A DNA stretch of 56,919 nt from Zavarzinia sp. (GTDB lineage: Bacteria; Pseudomonadota; Alphaproteobacteria; Zavarziniales; Zavarziniaceae), in assembly GCA_025869435.1 (NCBI GenBank), contig JAOZVS010000112.1, forward strand, positions 1 through 56,919, written 5' to 3'. Below are positions 1 to 9,069 of the stretch, piece after piece. Both the position numbers and the translations under genes were made by a program. Each line of letters opens with the position of its first letter. The first letter of the stretch is position 1. The notes below the pieces were generated by a model. It had not been told where the DNA came from. It did not search any database and saw only the letters and a program-made list of their open reading frames with translations.

Positions 1-3000
1 CGTCCCCTTCCTCGCCCCGCAGGCTGTCACGGCCCGAGCCGCCGGAGAGCGTGTCGTTGTCGCGCCCGCCGAACAGCGTGTCGTTCTCGGCCCCGCCGAA
101 CAGGCGATCGTCGCCGCGCCCGCCGCGCAGGGTATCCTGCCCGCCGAGGCCTTCGAGCTTGTCGAGCTCATTGCCGCCGACCAACTCGTTGCGCTCGCCA
201 TCGCCTCGCAGGTTGTTGCGGCCGGTGGCGGAGCCGAGAAGATTCTCGATCCCGGCGAAGGTGTCGCCCGCCGCGTCGCCCGTGCCCGCCACGCCGCCGT
301 CGAGGGCGACGGTAACGCCCGTGGTCTCTTCATAGCTGGCGGCATCGATGCCGTCGCCGCCGGTCAGGGCATCCGCCCCGGCGCCGCCGACCAGCACATC
401 GTCGCCGCCGTCGCCCAGCAGCGCGTCGTCGCCCCCCCGGCCCTCGATCCGGTCGCCGCTGCCGCCGCCTTCAAGACGGTTGCCATCGGCGTCACCCTGC
501 AGCAGGTCGGTGAAATCCGAGCCGCGCAATGTCTCGACCGAGGAATAGCGGTCACCGGCGGCGAAGCCCGTGTTGCGGGCAATACCCGCCAGATCGACCT
601 GCACCGCCCCGCCCGCCAGCAGATAGGAGGCGATATCGCCGCCCTGGCCGCCGACGAAAGCCTCGCGCCCCGCCCCCGCGAGGAAGAGATCGCCGCTGTC
701 CAGCCCCTCGAAGGTCAGGTCCTGATCGTTGCCGATGAAGATGTCGACATGGGCGCTACCCCGGAAGGCTTCGATCGAGGTGAAACTGTCGCCCGTCGCG
801 TCGCCCCCCGTGAATTCCGGCACCGGCCGAAGATCGAGGATGACGCTGCGGATCGAGTTTTCATAGGACGCGGTATCGAAACCGTCGCCGCCGTCGAGAC
901 GATCGGCCCCGATGCCGCCGATCAGGACATCATTCTCGCCGCCGCCCTGCAGCGTGTCGGCCAGGTCGCCGCCGACCAGCGTATCCGCGCCCCGGCCGCC
1001 GCGTAAGGTCGTGGCCTGGTCGCGGGCGCCGCGAATCTCGTCGTCGAAAGCCGTACCCTCGACGATTTCGACCCGAACGAACGTATCGCCGCCGGCATCG
1101 CCCCGGCCGAAGGCGGGGTCGTTCATGTCGAGGGCGATGCGCGAGGCCGCGCCGGCATAGCTGGCGGTATCGATGCCGTCGCCACCGTCCAACGCATCGG
1201 CACCGCCGGCCCCGATCAGCACATCGTCGCCCTCGTCGCCGAACAGCTGGTCGTTCCACAAGCCGCCGTCCAGCCGATCGTCGCCGGCATCGCCATGCAG
1301 CACGTCGTCGCCCGACTGGCCGAACAGTGTATCGCCGCTGCCGCCGCCATCGAAGCGGTTGCCGGCATCGTCGCCCGCCATGACGTCGGTGAAGGCGGAG
1401 CCGACCCAGCGTTCGATGCTGGCGAATGTATCGCCCGCCGCATCGCCGGAATTGGCCCCCGGCACCGCCAGATTGAGCGTGATGCCGAAGCCGGCGGTCT
1501 CGTAGGACGCGGTGTCGAAGCCTTCGCCGCCCGACAGATTGTCCCGGCTGCCGCCGCCGATCAGCCTGTCGTCGCCGCCAAGGCCGGCCAGATCGTTGAT
1601 CTGGCCATTGCCGATCAGCAGATCGTCATGGGCGGAGCCGATCACATTCTCGATGCTGGTCAGGATGTCGCCCGCGGCCTCGCCGGTGAAGCCCTGGCCG
1701 AGGCCGAGGTCGACATGGACCGGCTTCTGCGACAGGCGATAGGTCGCCGTGTCGGTGCCGGTGCCGCCGTTCAGCCGGTCGCCGCCATTGCCGCCCATCA
1801 GCACGTCGTCGCCGTCGCCGCCCTGGATATCGTCGTCGCCGCCAAGGCCGCGCAGGTCGTCGGCGCCGCCGAAGCCGCGCAGCCGGTTCACATTGTCATC
1901 CGCGAGGACGAAATCGCCGGCATCGGTACCATCGACATTCTCGATGCCGAAGATCGTGTCCGACAGGCCGGAAGCGGAGGCATTGCCGCCGCCGCCGAAA
2001 TCCTGCAGCGAGACGCTGACCGGCCCGGCGATATCGCGGTAGCTGACGGTGTCGATCCCCGCGCCGCCGTCGATCAGGTTGAGGCCGAGGCCCCCCGCCA
2101 GCGTGTCGTCACCGGCGAGGCCCAGCAGGTCGTCGTTGCCGTCCCGCCCCTCGAAGACATTGTTGATCGCCTTGGTCTCGCCCTTGATCACGTCACGAAA
2201 GCGGGAGCCGATGACATTCTCGACGCTGGTCAGGCGGTCGCCCTGGGCGAAGCCGCCGGTGCCGGCGGTGCCATCGGTCGAAATGGTGATGCCGGCGGTC
2301 GAAATCTGATAGTCGGCGGTATCGGTGCCCGTGCCGCCGTCGAGCCGGTCGGCCCCGCCCCGGCCGTCCAGCCGATCGTCGCCGCCGAGGCCCTTCAGGA
2401 TATTCGCGCCGTCGCCGCCGCTGAGCGAATCGCCGAAGCGCGAGCCGGTCAGATTCTCGATGCTGATCAGGCGGTCGCCCAATTCGTCGGAATTGCCGAA
2501 GATCTGGTTGATGTCGGCGGTCCGGATCGTGACCGAGACGCCGGTGGGCGCGCTTTCATAGCTCGCCGTGTCGTTGCCCTCGCCGCCGTCGAGCGTGTCC
2601 GCCCCGCCCCGGCCTTCCAGAATATCGTCGCCGCCGAAGCCGCGCACGGTCTGCGCCGCGTTGTCGCCGCGGAATTCGTCGGCCTCGGTCCGCGTCGCAT
2701 CCATCTCGAAGATCTCGATGCTGGAATAGGAGACATTGGCGATGCGGTTGCTGGCGCTGTTGGTGAAGGCGAAGCCCGAACGGCCGGCCTCGATATCGAC
2801 GAAAACGCCCTTCACCCCGGTCGGGAACAGCGGCTCCGAATCGCTGGGCTCGGCATCGCCGGTGCCCGTGATGACGTAGCGGACGGTGTCGGTGCCGCTG
2901 CCGCCGATGATCACTTCATTGCCGGCGTCGTCGGACAGGATGTCATCGCCCGAACCCCCGTCCAGCGTGTCGTTGCCGATACCGCCATGGAGGATGTCGT

Positions 3001-3298
3001 CGTCGCCATCGCCGAACAAGCGGTCGTCGCCGCCGTCACCGAAGATCACGTCATCGCCCGAGCCGCCGTGGAATTCGTCGTTGCCGCCACTGCTCCAGGA
3101 ACTGAAGCCGTGGACCGCGAAATTGAAGGCGATGCGGGCCGGGCCGCCGCTCCAGGCGCCATCGGCGATCAGATCGGCGCCGCCGAAGCCGAACACGACA
3201 TCATTGCCGCCCCGGCCATAGATATCGTCGGCGCCGGAGGTGACGCCATCGGCGCCGTCGATCGTCTCGGCCGAAGTCGTGCCGCGGATGTCTGCCAT
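1..3298 (-). CDS. RTX calcium-binding repeat protein, 5' part (C-terminus outside window)
   Basis: The frame is open from the ATG at 3298 to the window edge, giving about 1,099 residues without a stop. The protein starts MADIRGTTSAETIDG, with no signal peptide. It is built almost entirely of glycine/aspartate nonapeptides (GGxGxDxLx, for example GGDDRLFGDGDDD), which bind Ca2+ in parallel beta-rolls. Between the rolls a second motif of the type G-x-D-T-A-S-Y recurs ten times (minus-strand copies near 331, 622, 861, 1156, 1501, 1737, 2036, 2308, 2557 and 2873). It is followed each time by a beta-rich linker and a GD-x-x-x-S-I-E-N-x-x-GS segment, so the protein is a string of modules of roughly 80-115 residues. 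Proteins of this type are normally exported by a type I secretion system through a C-terminal signal, which would lie outside this window. Adhesin, S-layer-like or enzyme roles cannot be told apart because no catalytic domain is visible in this part. Confidence 0.9.
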   Translation of the reverse strand, partial: MADIRGTTSAETIDGADGVTSGADDIYGRGGNDVVFGFGGADLIADGAWSGGPARIAFNFAVHGFSSWSSGGNDEFHGGSGDDVIFGDGGDDRLFGDGDDDILHGGIGNDTLDGGSGDDILSDDAGNEVIIGGSGTDTVRYVITGTGDAEPSDSEPLFPTGVKGVFVDIEAGRSGFAFTNSASNRIANVSYSSIEIFEMDATRTEADEFRGDNAAQTVRGFGGDDILEGRGGADTLDGGEGNDTASYESAPTGVSVTIRTADINQIFGNSDELGDRLISIENLTGSRFGDSLSGGDGANILKGLGGDDRLDGRGGADRLDGGTGTDTADYQISTAGITISTDGTAGTGGFAQGDRLTSVENVIGSRFRDVIKGETKAINNVFEGRDGNDDLLGLAGDDTLAGGLGLNLIDGGAGIDTVSYRDIAGPVSVSLQDFGGGGNASASGLSDTIFGIENVDGTDAGDFVLADDNVNRLRGFGGADDLRGLGGDDDIQGGDGDDVLMGGNGGDRLNGGTGTDTATYRLSQKPVHVDLGLGQGFTGEAAGDILTSIENVIGSAHDDLLIGNGQINDLAGLGGDDRLIGGGSRDNLSGGEGFDTASYETAGFGITLNLAVPGANSGDAAGDTFASIERWVGSAFTDVMAGDDAGNRFDGGGSGDTLFGQSGDDVLHGDAGDDRLDGGLWNDQLFGDEGDDVLIGAGGADALDGGDGIDTASYAGAASRIALDMNDPAFGRGDAGGDTFVRVEIVEGTAFDDEIRGARDQATTLRGGRGADTLVGGDLADTLQGGGENDVLIGGIGADRLDGGDGFDTASYENSIRSVILDLRPVPEFTGGDATGDSFTSIEAFRGSAHVDIFIGNDQDLTFEGLDSGDLFLAGAGREAFVGGQGGDIASYLLAGGAVQVDLAGIARNTGFAAGDRYSSVETLRGSDFTDLLQGDADGNRLEGGGSGDRIEGRGGDDALLGDGGDDVLVGGAGADALTGGDGIDAASYEETTGVTVALDGGVAGTGDAAGDTFAGIENLLGSATGRNNLRGDGERNELVGGNELDKLEGLGGQDTLRGGRGDDRLFGGAENDTLFGGRDNDTLSGGSGRDSLRGEEGD

Positions 3299-3438
3299 CA
3301 TGCGCTCCCTGGTCTCTGCGGGGCCGCCACCGGCCGCCCCGCCACGTCGCGGGCAAGGCGGGACTGTCGCCAGCCACGGGTGCGGCTGGCCGGCAAGCGA
3401 CCGGACATCAAGCAAACCGCCGACGGTCGGGCTCCCCC

Positions 3439-3477
3439 CTCATGCCGGCGCCTAAGAATTAATCTCATGCCGGCGCC
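3439..3477. repeat. 14-bp direct repeat pair upstream of RTX gene
   Basis: Two exact copies of CTCATGCCGGCGCC are separated by 11 bp (TAAGAATTAAT). The AT-rich spacer lies about 150 bp upstream of the RTX start and overlaps a possible minus-strand -10 element. The arrangement looks like a pair of operator sites, but no regulator is identified. Confidence 0.45.
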
Positions 3478-3554
3478 GGAACAACCCGCGTCCTGACTGG
3501 CGGGCGTGACCCGGGTCACATTCCCGCCGATTGCGGCAAGGCGGGGGACTCCGG

Positions 3555-3583
3555 TTGACTTCGGCCCAAAGCCCCCGTATAGA
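3555..3583 (+). promoter_or_regulatory. Sigma-70 promoter of the rpmH operon
   Basis: TTGACT (3555-3560) and TATAGA (3578-3583) are separated by exactly 17 bp, close to the housekeeping consensus. Transcription would start near 3590, leaving a leader of about 60 nt before rpmH. This is the best-looking promoter in the window and fits a ribosomal-protein gene. Confidence 0.7.
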
Positions 3584-3648
3584 CCGTGGCTCGTTTCGGC
3601 AAGGCGCTGGCAAAGCACCCTGTCGGCCAATGATAATGGAGTAATCCG

Positions 3649-3783
3649 GTGAAGCGGACCTATCAACCGAGCGCCATCGTGCGCAAGCGCCGTCATGGCT
3701 TCCGTTCGCGCATGTCGACCGTGGGTGGCCGGGTGGTGATCGCCCGTCGCCGCGCCAAGGGGCGCAAGCGTCTTTCGGCCTGA
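3649..3783 (+). CDS. rpmH: 50S ribosomal protein L34
   Basis: A 44-residue, highly basic protein with the full L34 signature: it begins MKRTYQPS, contains [12 protein letters not shown], and ends in GRKRLSA. Length is the family norm. The start is GTG with a GGAG ribosome-binding site at 3638-3641. L34 is part of the large ribosomal subunit. The gene leads a typical bacterial block with rnpA, yidD and yidC directly downstream, and its own sigma-70 promoter lies about 65 bp upstream. Confidence 0.97.
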   Translation: MKRTYQPSAIVRKRRHGFRSRMSTVGGRVVIARRRAKGRKRLSA

Positions 3784-3788
3784 CGACC

Positions 3789-4223
3789 ATGCCGGCCGCT
3801 GACAGGCCGGCCTCGACGGATCTGCCGCAGCCGCATGAGAGCCCCGAGCAAGGGGCATTCGTGCGGCTGCGGCTTGTTCGCCTGAAGACACGGCAGGAGT
3901 TTCTGGCAGTGGCTGGGGCAAGACGAAAGTTCACGACCCCGGGCCTGATGCTTCAGGCCATGGCCCGTGCCGACGCCGATGCGGCGGAAGCCCGCGTCGG
4001 CTTCACGGCCTCGCGCAAGGTCGGCAATTCCGTGGTGCGCAATCGCTCCAAGCGCCGGCTGCGCGCGCTCGTCGACGAGATCATGCCGGCCCAGGCCCTC
4101 GGCGGGACCGATTATGTCCTCGTGTGCCGCCAGGAGACGGCGGTGCGGCCGTTCGACGATCTGCGCCGCGACCTGACCACGGCCCTTGGCCGCCTGAAGC
4201 TGCTGCGGAGCCCGCAGCCGTGA
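3789..4223 (+). CDS. rnpA: Ribonuclease P protein component
   Basis: Protein subunit of RNase P, which helps the catalytic RNA cut 5' leaders from pre-tRNAs. The diagnostic RNR motif is present as [13 protein letters not shown], preceded by [12 protein letters not shown]. The frame gives 144 residues from the ATG at 3789. The first 24 residues are not family-like and a GTG at 3861 ([14 protein letters not shown]) gives about 120 residues, the usual length, so the true start may be 3861. The gene lies 5 bp after rpmH and its stop overlaps the GTG start of yidD. Confidence 0.95.
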   Translation: MPAADRPASTDLPQPHESPEQGAFVRLRLVRLKTRQEFLAVAGARRKFTTPGLMLQAMARADADAAEARVGFTASRKVGNSVVRNRSKRRLRALVDEIMPAQALGGTDYVLVCRQETAVRPFDDLRRDLTTALGRLKLLRSPQP

Positions 4224-4531
4224 GGGCCCGGCTGTCCGCGCTCGCCGTCGCGCTGCTCAGCCTTCCCGTGCTGATCTGGCGTTATCTGATTTCGCCGGCC
4301 CTGCCGCCGGCCTGCCGCTACATGCCGAGTTGCTCGGCCTATGCGCTGGAAGCCCTTCGCGTGCATGGCCCCGTCCGGGGCAGCGCGCTGACGGTCCGCC
4401 GCCTGTGCCGCTGCCATCCCTTCGGTAGCCATGGTTACGACCCCGTACCCCCCAGGGGCACGACATTATTCGCATGCCGCTCCGCGGCCACTCCCCCCAT
4501 CACGCCCACAGGTGCCGGTGATGCTCGATAA
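4220..4531 (+). CDS. yidD: Membrane protein insertion efficiency factor YidD
   Basis: A small (103 residue) membrane-associated protein that helps YidC/Sec insert membrane proteins. It shows the family core: an N-terminal hydrophobic helix, then [23 protein letters not shown], then [15 protein letters not shown], with the conserved cysteines. The GTG start overlaps the rnpA stop, and the 3' end runs 11 bp into yidC, so the three genes are probably translationally coupled. The tail after DPVP is longer than in many YidD proteins and has no visible motif. Confidence 0.93.
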   Translation: MRARLSALAVALLSLPVLIWRYLISPALPPACRYMPSCSAYALEALRVHGPVRGSALTVRRLCRCHPFGSHGYDPVPPRGTTLFACRSAATPPITPTGAGDAR

Positions 4532-6338
4532 TCGCAATCTGATCCTGGCCGTCGTCGCCTCGATTCTGATCCTGCTCGGCTTCAACTACTTCGTCGACGC
4601 GCCGCGCCAGCGCCAGCGGGAACAGGCGGCGGCGATCGCGCCGGCAACGGCCCCCGCCGTCCCCGGCACGCCCTCGGCGACCCCGGCGCCGGACGCCGAC
4701 CCGGCGACCGCCGCCGCCGTTGGCCCCGCCGTGCCGATGGAGCGCCCCGCCGCCCTCGCCCTCAGCCCGCGCCTCGACATCGAGACCGCCCGTCTGCATG
4801 GCTCGGTGGCGCTGAAAGGCGGCCGGATCGACGACGTGACCCTGCGCGACTATCGCGAAACCACCGATCCGGATAGCCCGGAGATCAAGCTGCTGTCCCC
4901 GATCGGCTCCATGACCCCCTATTTCGCCGAATTCGGCTGGGTCGCGCCGGCCGGTGGCACGGTGAAACTGCCGGACGCGGACACCGTCTGGTCGGGCTCG
5001 GGCAAGCTGACGGAAAAGACCCCGGTCACCCTGACCTGGGACAATGGCCAGGGCGTCGTCTTCACCCGCGTCATCGGTCTCGACGAGAACTACATGTTCA
5101 CGATCGAGGACAAATTCGCCAACAACACCGGCGCCCCCCTCGCCCTCTTCCCGCGCGCCCTCGTCGCCCGCGTCGAGATGCCGGCGACCGAAGGCCTGTT
5201 CATCCTGCACGAGGGGCCGGTCGGCATCCTGAACGGCAAGCTGGAAGAACACGACTACAAGAACATGACGGAAGAGGCCGTTCCGCCCGTGACCACCAAG
5301 GGCGGCTGGATCGGTATCACCGACAAATACTGGCTCTCGGCCATCGTGCCCGACCAGACGGCAGAAGTGACGGCGAAATTCGCCCACACCCGCTTCGGCG
5401 ACCGCGACCGGTTCGAGGTGAATTACACCGGCGGCGCGCTCGATGTCGCGGCCGGTGCCAGCGGCGGGGTCACCCACCGCCTGTTCGCCGGCGCCAAGAT
5501 CGTCGACCTGCTGCAGGCCTATCGCGACAACCTCGGCATCGAGCGTTTCGAATATGCCGTGGACTTCGGCTGGTTCTTCTTCCTGACCAAGCCGATCTTC
5601 CTGATCCTCGATTTCCTCTATCGCCTCGTCGGCAACTTCGGCGTCGCCATCCTGATCCTCACCCTGGCGTTCAAGGGCGTGTTCTACCCGCTGGCGAACA
5701 AGTCCTACCGGGCGATGAACAAGATGAAGGACGCCCAGCCCGAGATGCAGCGCATCCGCGAGCAGTTCGCCGACGACAAGGCGCGCCAGCAGCAGGAACT
5801 GATGGCGCTCTACAAGCGCGAGAAGATCAATCCATTGGCCGGCTGCCTGCCGATCCTGATCCAGATCCCGGTGTTCTTCTCGCTCTACAAGGTGCTCTAC
5901 GTCACCATCGAGATGCGGCACGCGCCCTTCTTCGGCTGGATCCAGGATCTGTCGGCGCCCGATCCGACCCATATCCTGAATCTGTTCGGCCTTATTCCGT
6001 GGGACCCGCCGGGCTTCCTCGCCCTTGGCGTCTGGCCGATCCTGATGGGCATTTCGATGTTCCTGCAGCAGCGCATGAACCCGGCGCCGCCCGATCCCAT
6101 CCAGCAGCGCATCTTCATGCTGATGCCGATCATCTTCACCTTCTTCCTGGCGACCTTCCCGGCGGGCCTGGTCATCTACTGGACCTGGAACAACCTGCTC
6201 TCGATCGCCCAGCAGTGGATGATCCGGCGCCGGACCCCGGCCCCCGTCGCCGTCGCGGCCGGTGCCCCGACGGCCTCGAAGGCCCTGCCGGGTCGTTCCG
6301 GCAGCCCGACCGGCGGCCGGCCGCCGGGCAAACGATGA
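4521..6338 (+). CDS. yidC: Membrane protein insertase YidC (Oxa1 family)
   Basis: A 605-residue inner-membrane insertase. The start at 4521 is chosen because the protein then begins [20 protein letters not shown], the typical first membrane segment. A Pro/Ala-rich linker, the large periplasmic domain (about residues 100-330) and the Oxa1 core follow ([20 protein letters not shown], then [35 protein letters not shown] and a last segment near [14 protein letters not shown]). The frame is open upstream to 4431 but that extension is not family-like. Overlaps yidD by 11 bp and engB by 4 bp. Confidence 0.97.
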   Translation: MLDNRNLILAVVASILILLGFNYFVDAPRQRQREQAAAIAPATAPAVPGTPSATPAPDADPATAAAVGPAVPMERPAALALSPRLDIETARLHGSVALKGGRIDDVTLRDYRETTDPDSPEIKLLSPIGSMTPYFAEFGWVAPAGGTVKLPDADTVWSGSGKLTEKTPVTLTWDNGQGVVFTRVIGLDENYMFTIEDKFANNTGAPLALFPRALVARVEMPATEGLFILHEGPVGILNGKLEEHDYKNMTEEAVPPVTTKGGWIGITDKYWLSAIVPDQTAEVTAKFAHTRFGDRDRFEVNYTGGALDVAAGASGGVTHRLFAGAKIVDLLQAYRDNLGIERFEYAVDFGWFFFLTKPIFLILDFLYRLVGNFGVAILILTLAFKGVFYPLANKSYRAMNKMKDAQPEMQRIREQFADDKARQQQELMALYKREKINPLAGCLPILIQIPVFFSLYKVLYVTIEMRHAPFFGWIQDLSAPDPTHILNLFGLIPWDPPGFLALGVWPILMGISMFLQQRMNPAPPDPIQQRIFMLMPIIFTFFLATFPAGLVIYWTWNNLLSIAQQWMIRRRTPAPVAVAAGAPTASKALPGRSGSPTGGRPPGKR

Positions 6339-7006
6339 CCGACAAGCTGCGACCCGAAGACGGCGCCGTCACGCCCGAGACCCTCGAGGCGGGACGGAAG
6401 CTGTTCGCGGCCGAATGCCAGTTCACCTGGGGCGCGACCAGGCTCGCCGAGCTGCCGCCCCCGGGCCTGCCCGAGATCGCCTTCGCCGGGCGCTCCAATG
6501 TCGGCAAATCGTCGCTGGTGAATGCCCTGACCGGGCGGAACACCCTCGCGCGGGTGTCCAACACCCCGGGGCGGACCCAGCAGCTGAATTTCTTCAATCT
6601 CGGCGACCGCCTGACCCTCGTCGATCTGCCGGGCTACGGCTTCGCCAAGGTCTCCAAGGACAAGGTCGCCCAATGGGTCGACCTGACCGAGACCTTCCTG
6701 GCCGGCCGCCCGAACCTGAAGCGGGTCCTCGTCCTGATCGACAGCCGCCACGGCCCCAAGGCCCCCGACCATGCGGCGATGAAGCTGCTCGACAAGTCGG
6801 CGGTGTCCTATCAGATCGTGCTGACCAAGACCGACAAGATGAAAACGGCCGAACTCGAGGCCATGACCAAGACCGTCGCCGAGGCGATCCGGCCCCATGT
6901 CGCGGCCCATCCGGTGATCCTGCCGACGTCGAGCGAGACCGGTGCCGGCATTCCCGAGTTGCGTGCCACCCTCGCGGCACTTGGCAATCCGGCCGCATTG
7001 GGTTAA
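6335..7006 (+). CDS. engB: Ribosome biogenesis GTPase EngB/YihA/YsxC
   Basis: A 223-residue P-loop GTPase needed for late large-subunit assembly. Motifs visible: G1 [10 protein letters not shown]2 around [13 protein letters not shown]3 DLPGYGFA, G4 TKTDK. The ATG overlaps the yidC stop (ATGA), which fixes the start. The same neighbourhood (yidC-engB-argB) is common in alphaproteobacteria, and argB follows after 32 bp. Confidence 0.96.
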   Translation: MTDKLRPEDGAVTPETLEAGRKLFAAECQFTWGATRLAELPPPGLPEIAFAGRSNVGKSSLVNALTGRNTLARVSNTPGRTQQLNFFNLGDRLTLVDLPGYGFAKVSKDKVAQWVDLTETFLAGRPNLKRVLVLIDSRHGPKAPDHAAMKLLDKSAVSYQIVLTKTDKMKTAELEAMTKTVAEAIRPHVAAHPVILPTSSETGAGIPELRATLAALGNPAALG

Positions 7007-7038
7007 GCGAAGCCCACTCTCGGGACAAGGAAGCTGTG

Positions 7039-8001
7039 ATGAGCGACAAGCCGGATACCGCCGCCGCCGAACGGGCCGACCTGAAACTGCGCACCCGCTG
7101 GCTGCATACCGCCACGACCATCACCGAAGCCCTGCCCTACATGCGGCGCTACGCCGACAGCAGCTTCGTCGTCAAATACGGCGGCCATGCCATGGGGGAC
7201 GACGCGGCGGCCAAGGCCTTCGCCCGCGACATCGTCCTTCTCAAGCAGGTCGGCATCAATCCGATCGTCGTCCATGGCGGCGGCCCGCAGATCGGCAAGA
7301 TGCTGGACCGGCTGGGCATCAAGTCGTCCTTCATCGATGGCTTGCGCGTCACCGATCAGCCGGCGGTCGAGGTGGTGGAAATGGTCCTCGCCGGCTCGAT
7401 CAACAAGCAGATCGTCGGCGCGATCAATGCCGCCGGGGGCAATGCCATCGGCATTTCCGGCAAGGACGGCCCGCTGATCCGCGCCCGCAAGCTGACCAAG
7501 ACCAAGCACGACCCCGAATCGAACATCGAGAAGGTGCTCGACTATGGTTTCGTCGGCGAGCCCGAATCGGTCGATCCCCGCGTGCTCTATCTGTTCGAGC
7601 GGTCGGACTTCATCCCCGTCGTCGCGCCCATCGGCATCAGCGAGGACGGCCACACCTATAATATCAATGCCGATACCGCGGCGGGCGCCATCGCCTCGGC
7701 CATGCGGGCCTCGCGCTTCCTGCTGCTGACCGACGTGCCGGGCGTTCTCGACAAGGACGGCAAGCTGATCGACCGCATGACGGCGGAACAGGCCCGCGCC
7801 CTGATCGCCGACGGCACGATCCACGGCGGCATGATCCCCAAGGTGGAAACCTGCCTCGATGCGGTCGACAGCGGCGTCGAGGCCGCCGTCATCCTTGACG
7901 GCCGCACGCCCCATGCCCTGCTGCTGGAAACCTTCACCGCCCATGGCGCCGGCACGTTGATCGAGAGCGCCGCCCACGCCGGCCGCGGCATCGAGCGCTA
8001 G
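7039..8001 (+). CDS. argB: Acetylglutamate kinase
   Basis: A 320-residue amino-acid kinase that phosphorylates N-acetyl-L-glutamate, the second step of arginine synthesis. Visible motifs: [13 protein letters not shown] (phosphate-binding glycines), [28 protein letters not shown], and [15 protein letters not shown] near the C-terminus. The start follows an AAGGAAG ribosome-binding site. It is the last gene of the rpmH operon and converges on glsA. The N-terminal extension of about 25 residues before the kinase core is typical of arginine-sensitive forms, but inhibition by arginine is only inferred. Confidence 0.96.
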   Translation: MSDKPDTAAAERADLKLRTRWLHTATTITEALPYMRRYADSSFVVKYGGHAMGDDAAAKAFARDIVLLKQVGINPIVVHGGGPQIGKMLDRLGIKSSFIDGLRVTDQPAVEVVEMVLAGSINKQIVGAINAAGGNAIGISGKDGPLIRARKLTKTKHDPESNIEKVLDYGFVGEPESVDPRVLYLFERSDFIPVVAPIGISEDGHTYNINADTAAGAIASAMRASRFLLLTDVPGVLDKDGKLIDRMTAEQARALIADGTIHGGMIPKVETCLDAVDSGVEAAVILDGRTPHALLLETFTAHGAGTLIESAAHAGRGIER

Positions 8002-8023
8002 TCCGGCCGAGTCCGCGCCCGCA

Positions 8024-8983
8024 TCACTCGCCGAAGATCGACCAGTTCATCCGCCGCGACAGAAGCTCGAGCGCGGCGGATCCAAGGACGGAGTTGCCCT
8101 GGGCGTCGAGCCCGGGCGACCACACCGCGATCGAGGCCTTGCCCGGCACCACCGCCAGGATGCCGCCGCCCACGCCACTTTTCGCCGGCATGCCGACCCT
8201 GAAGGCGAAATCGCCCGAACCGTCGTAATGACCGCAGGTCAGCATCAGGGCATTGATGCGCTTGGCCCGCTCGGCCGAGATGACCTTGCCGCCCGCCGTC
8301 GGATGGCGCCCGGCGAAGGCGAGATAGCGCCCGGCCATCGCGAGCTGCCGGCAGGACATGGCGATGGCGCAGTGGTGAAAATAGACCCCGAGCACCATTT
8401 CGACCGGATGGCGCAGATTGCCGCAGGCGCGCAGGTAATTGGCCAGGGCGGCGTTGCGGAATCCCGTCGCCTGTTCCGAAGCGGCGACGGCACGGTCGAT
8501 ATGAATGGTCTCGTCGTCCGAGACATACCGCAGGAAGCGCAGGATCTCGCCCAGCACCGCCTTGGGCGTGTGACCGGCCAGGATCGCGTCGGCGACGGCG
8601 ATCGCCCCCGCGTTGATCAGGGGATTGCGCGGAATGCCCTTCTCGTATTCCAGCTGCACGATGGAATTGAACGGGTTGCCCGATGGCTCCTTCCCGACCC
8701 GCTGCCACAGCGCGTCGCCGACCTTGCCGAGGGCGAGGGTGAGGGTGAAGACCTTCGAGATGCTCTGGATCGAAAACAGCGTGTCGCCGTCGCCCGCGAC
8801 ATGCTGTGCCCCCTCGGCATCGACGACCGCGATGCCGAACCTCGCCGGATCGATTCCCGCCAGCTCCGGGATATAGGTTGCGACGGCGCCGCGATCGACA
8901 CGGGCAATCATATCCGCCGTTATTTCTTGCACCGCCAAGTTGATTTCGCTCAAGAGCCCGCCTTTTGCTGCATCAGCTAACAA
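8024..8983 (-). CDS. glsA: Glutaminase (serine-dependent beta-lactamase fold)
   Basis: Hydrolyses L-glutamine to glutamate and ammonia. The 319-residue protein shows the whole family core: [13 protein letters not shown], the nucleophile motif S-I-S-K in [47 protein letters not shown], and the C-terminal [26 protein letters not shown]. The frame begins at a TTG (8983) with a weak ribosome-binding site. No better start exists before the conserved region, so the exact N-terminus is uncertain by a few residues. Faces the chemoreceptor gene across 86 bp. Confidence 0.94.
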   Translation of the reverse strand: MLADAAKGGLLSEINLAVQEITADMIARVDRGAVATYIPELAGIDPARFGIAVVDAEGAQHVAGDGDTLFSIQSISKVFTLTLALGKVGDALWQRVGKEPSGNPFNSIVQLEYEKGIPRNPLINAGAIAVADAILAGHTPKAVLGEILRFLRYVSDDETIHIDRAVAASEQATGFRNAALANYLRACGNLRHPVEMVLGVYFHHCAIAMSCRQLAMAGRYLAFAGRHPTAGGKVISAERAKRINALMLTCGHYDGSGDFAFRVGMPAKSGVGGGILAVVPGKASIAVWSPGLDAQGNSVLGSAALELLSRRMNWSIFGE

Positions 8984-9005
8984 AGCAAAATTTGGCCCGA
9001 CTTAC

Positions 9006-9032
9006 CAATTTTTAGGAAAACGGGGCCGATAT
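9006..9032 (+). promoter_or_regulatory. Candidate sigma-28 (FliA) promoter of the chemoreceptor gene
   Basis: GCCGATAT at 9025-9032 matches the FliA -10 consensus GCCGATAA in 7 of 8 positions, and CAATTTTT at 9006-9013 matches TAAAGTTT in 5 of 8. The spacer is the expected 11 bp. It lies 38 bp upstream of a chemotaxis gene, a usual FliA target. Confidence 0.45.
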
Positions 9033-9069
9033 TCGCTTTCACTGATTTCCGGTCGAGAGGTCTTTATTC

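Larger units (their letters stand above)
3299..3648. other. Intergenic region between RTX gene and rpmH
   Basis: About 350 bp without a gene, between divergently transcribed genes. The rpmH-proximal end holds the promoter annotated separately. The middle holds an exact 14-bp direct repeat (CTCATGCCGGCGCC at 3439-3452 and 3464-3477, 25 bp start to start) around an AT-rich 11-mer. On the minus strand a TTGTTC-N17-TAATTC pair reads across it and could be the RTX promoter. The rest shows no recognisable element. Confidence 0.5.

Noticed and set aside
1295-3496. 733-residue open frame on the plus strand across the RTX gene
   Set aside because: Ala/Val/Asp-rich translation antisense to a clear RTX repeat protein. 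The long frame follows from codon bias of the GC-rich repeats and the protein has no real motifs.
6262-7038. Longer frame upstream of argB
   Set aside because: The extension runs through engB in another frame. The ATG at 7039 with AAGGAAG matches the acetylglutamate kinase N-terminus.
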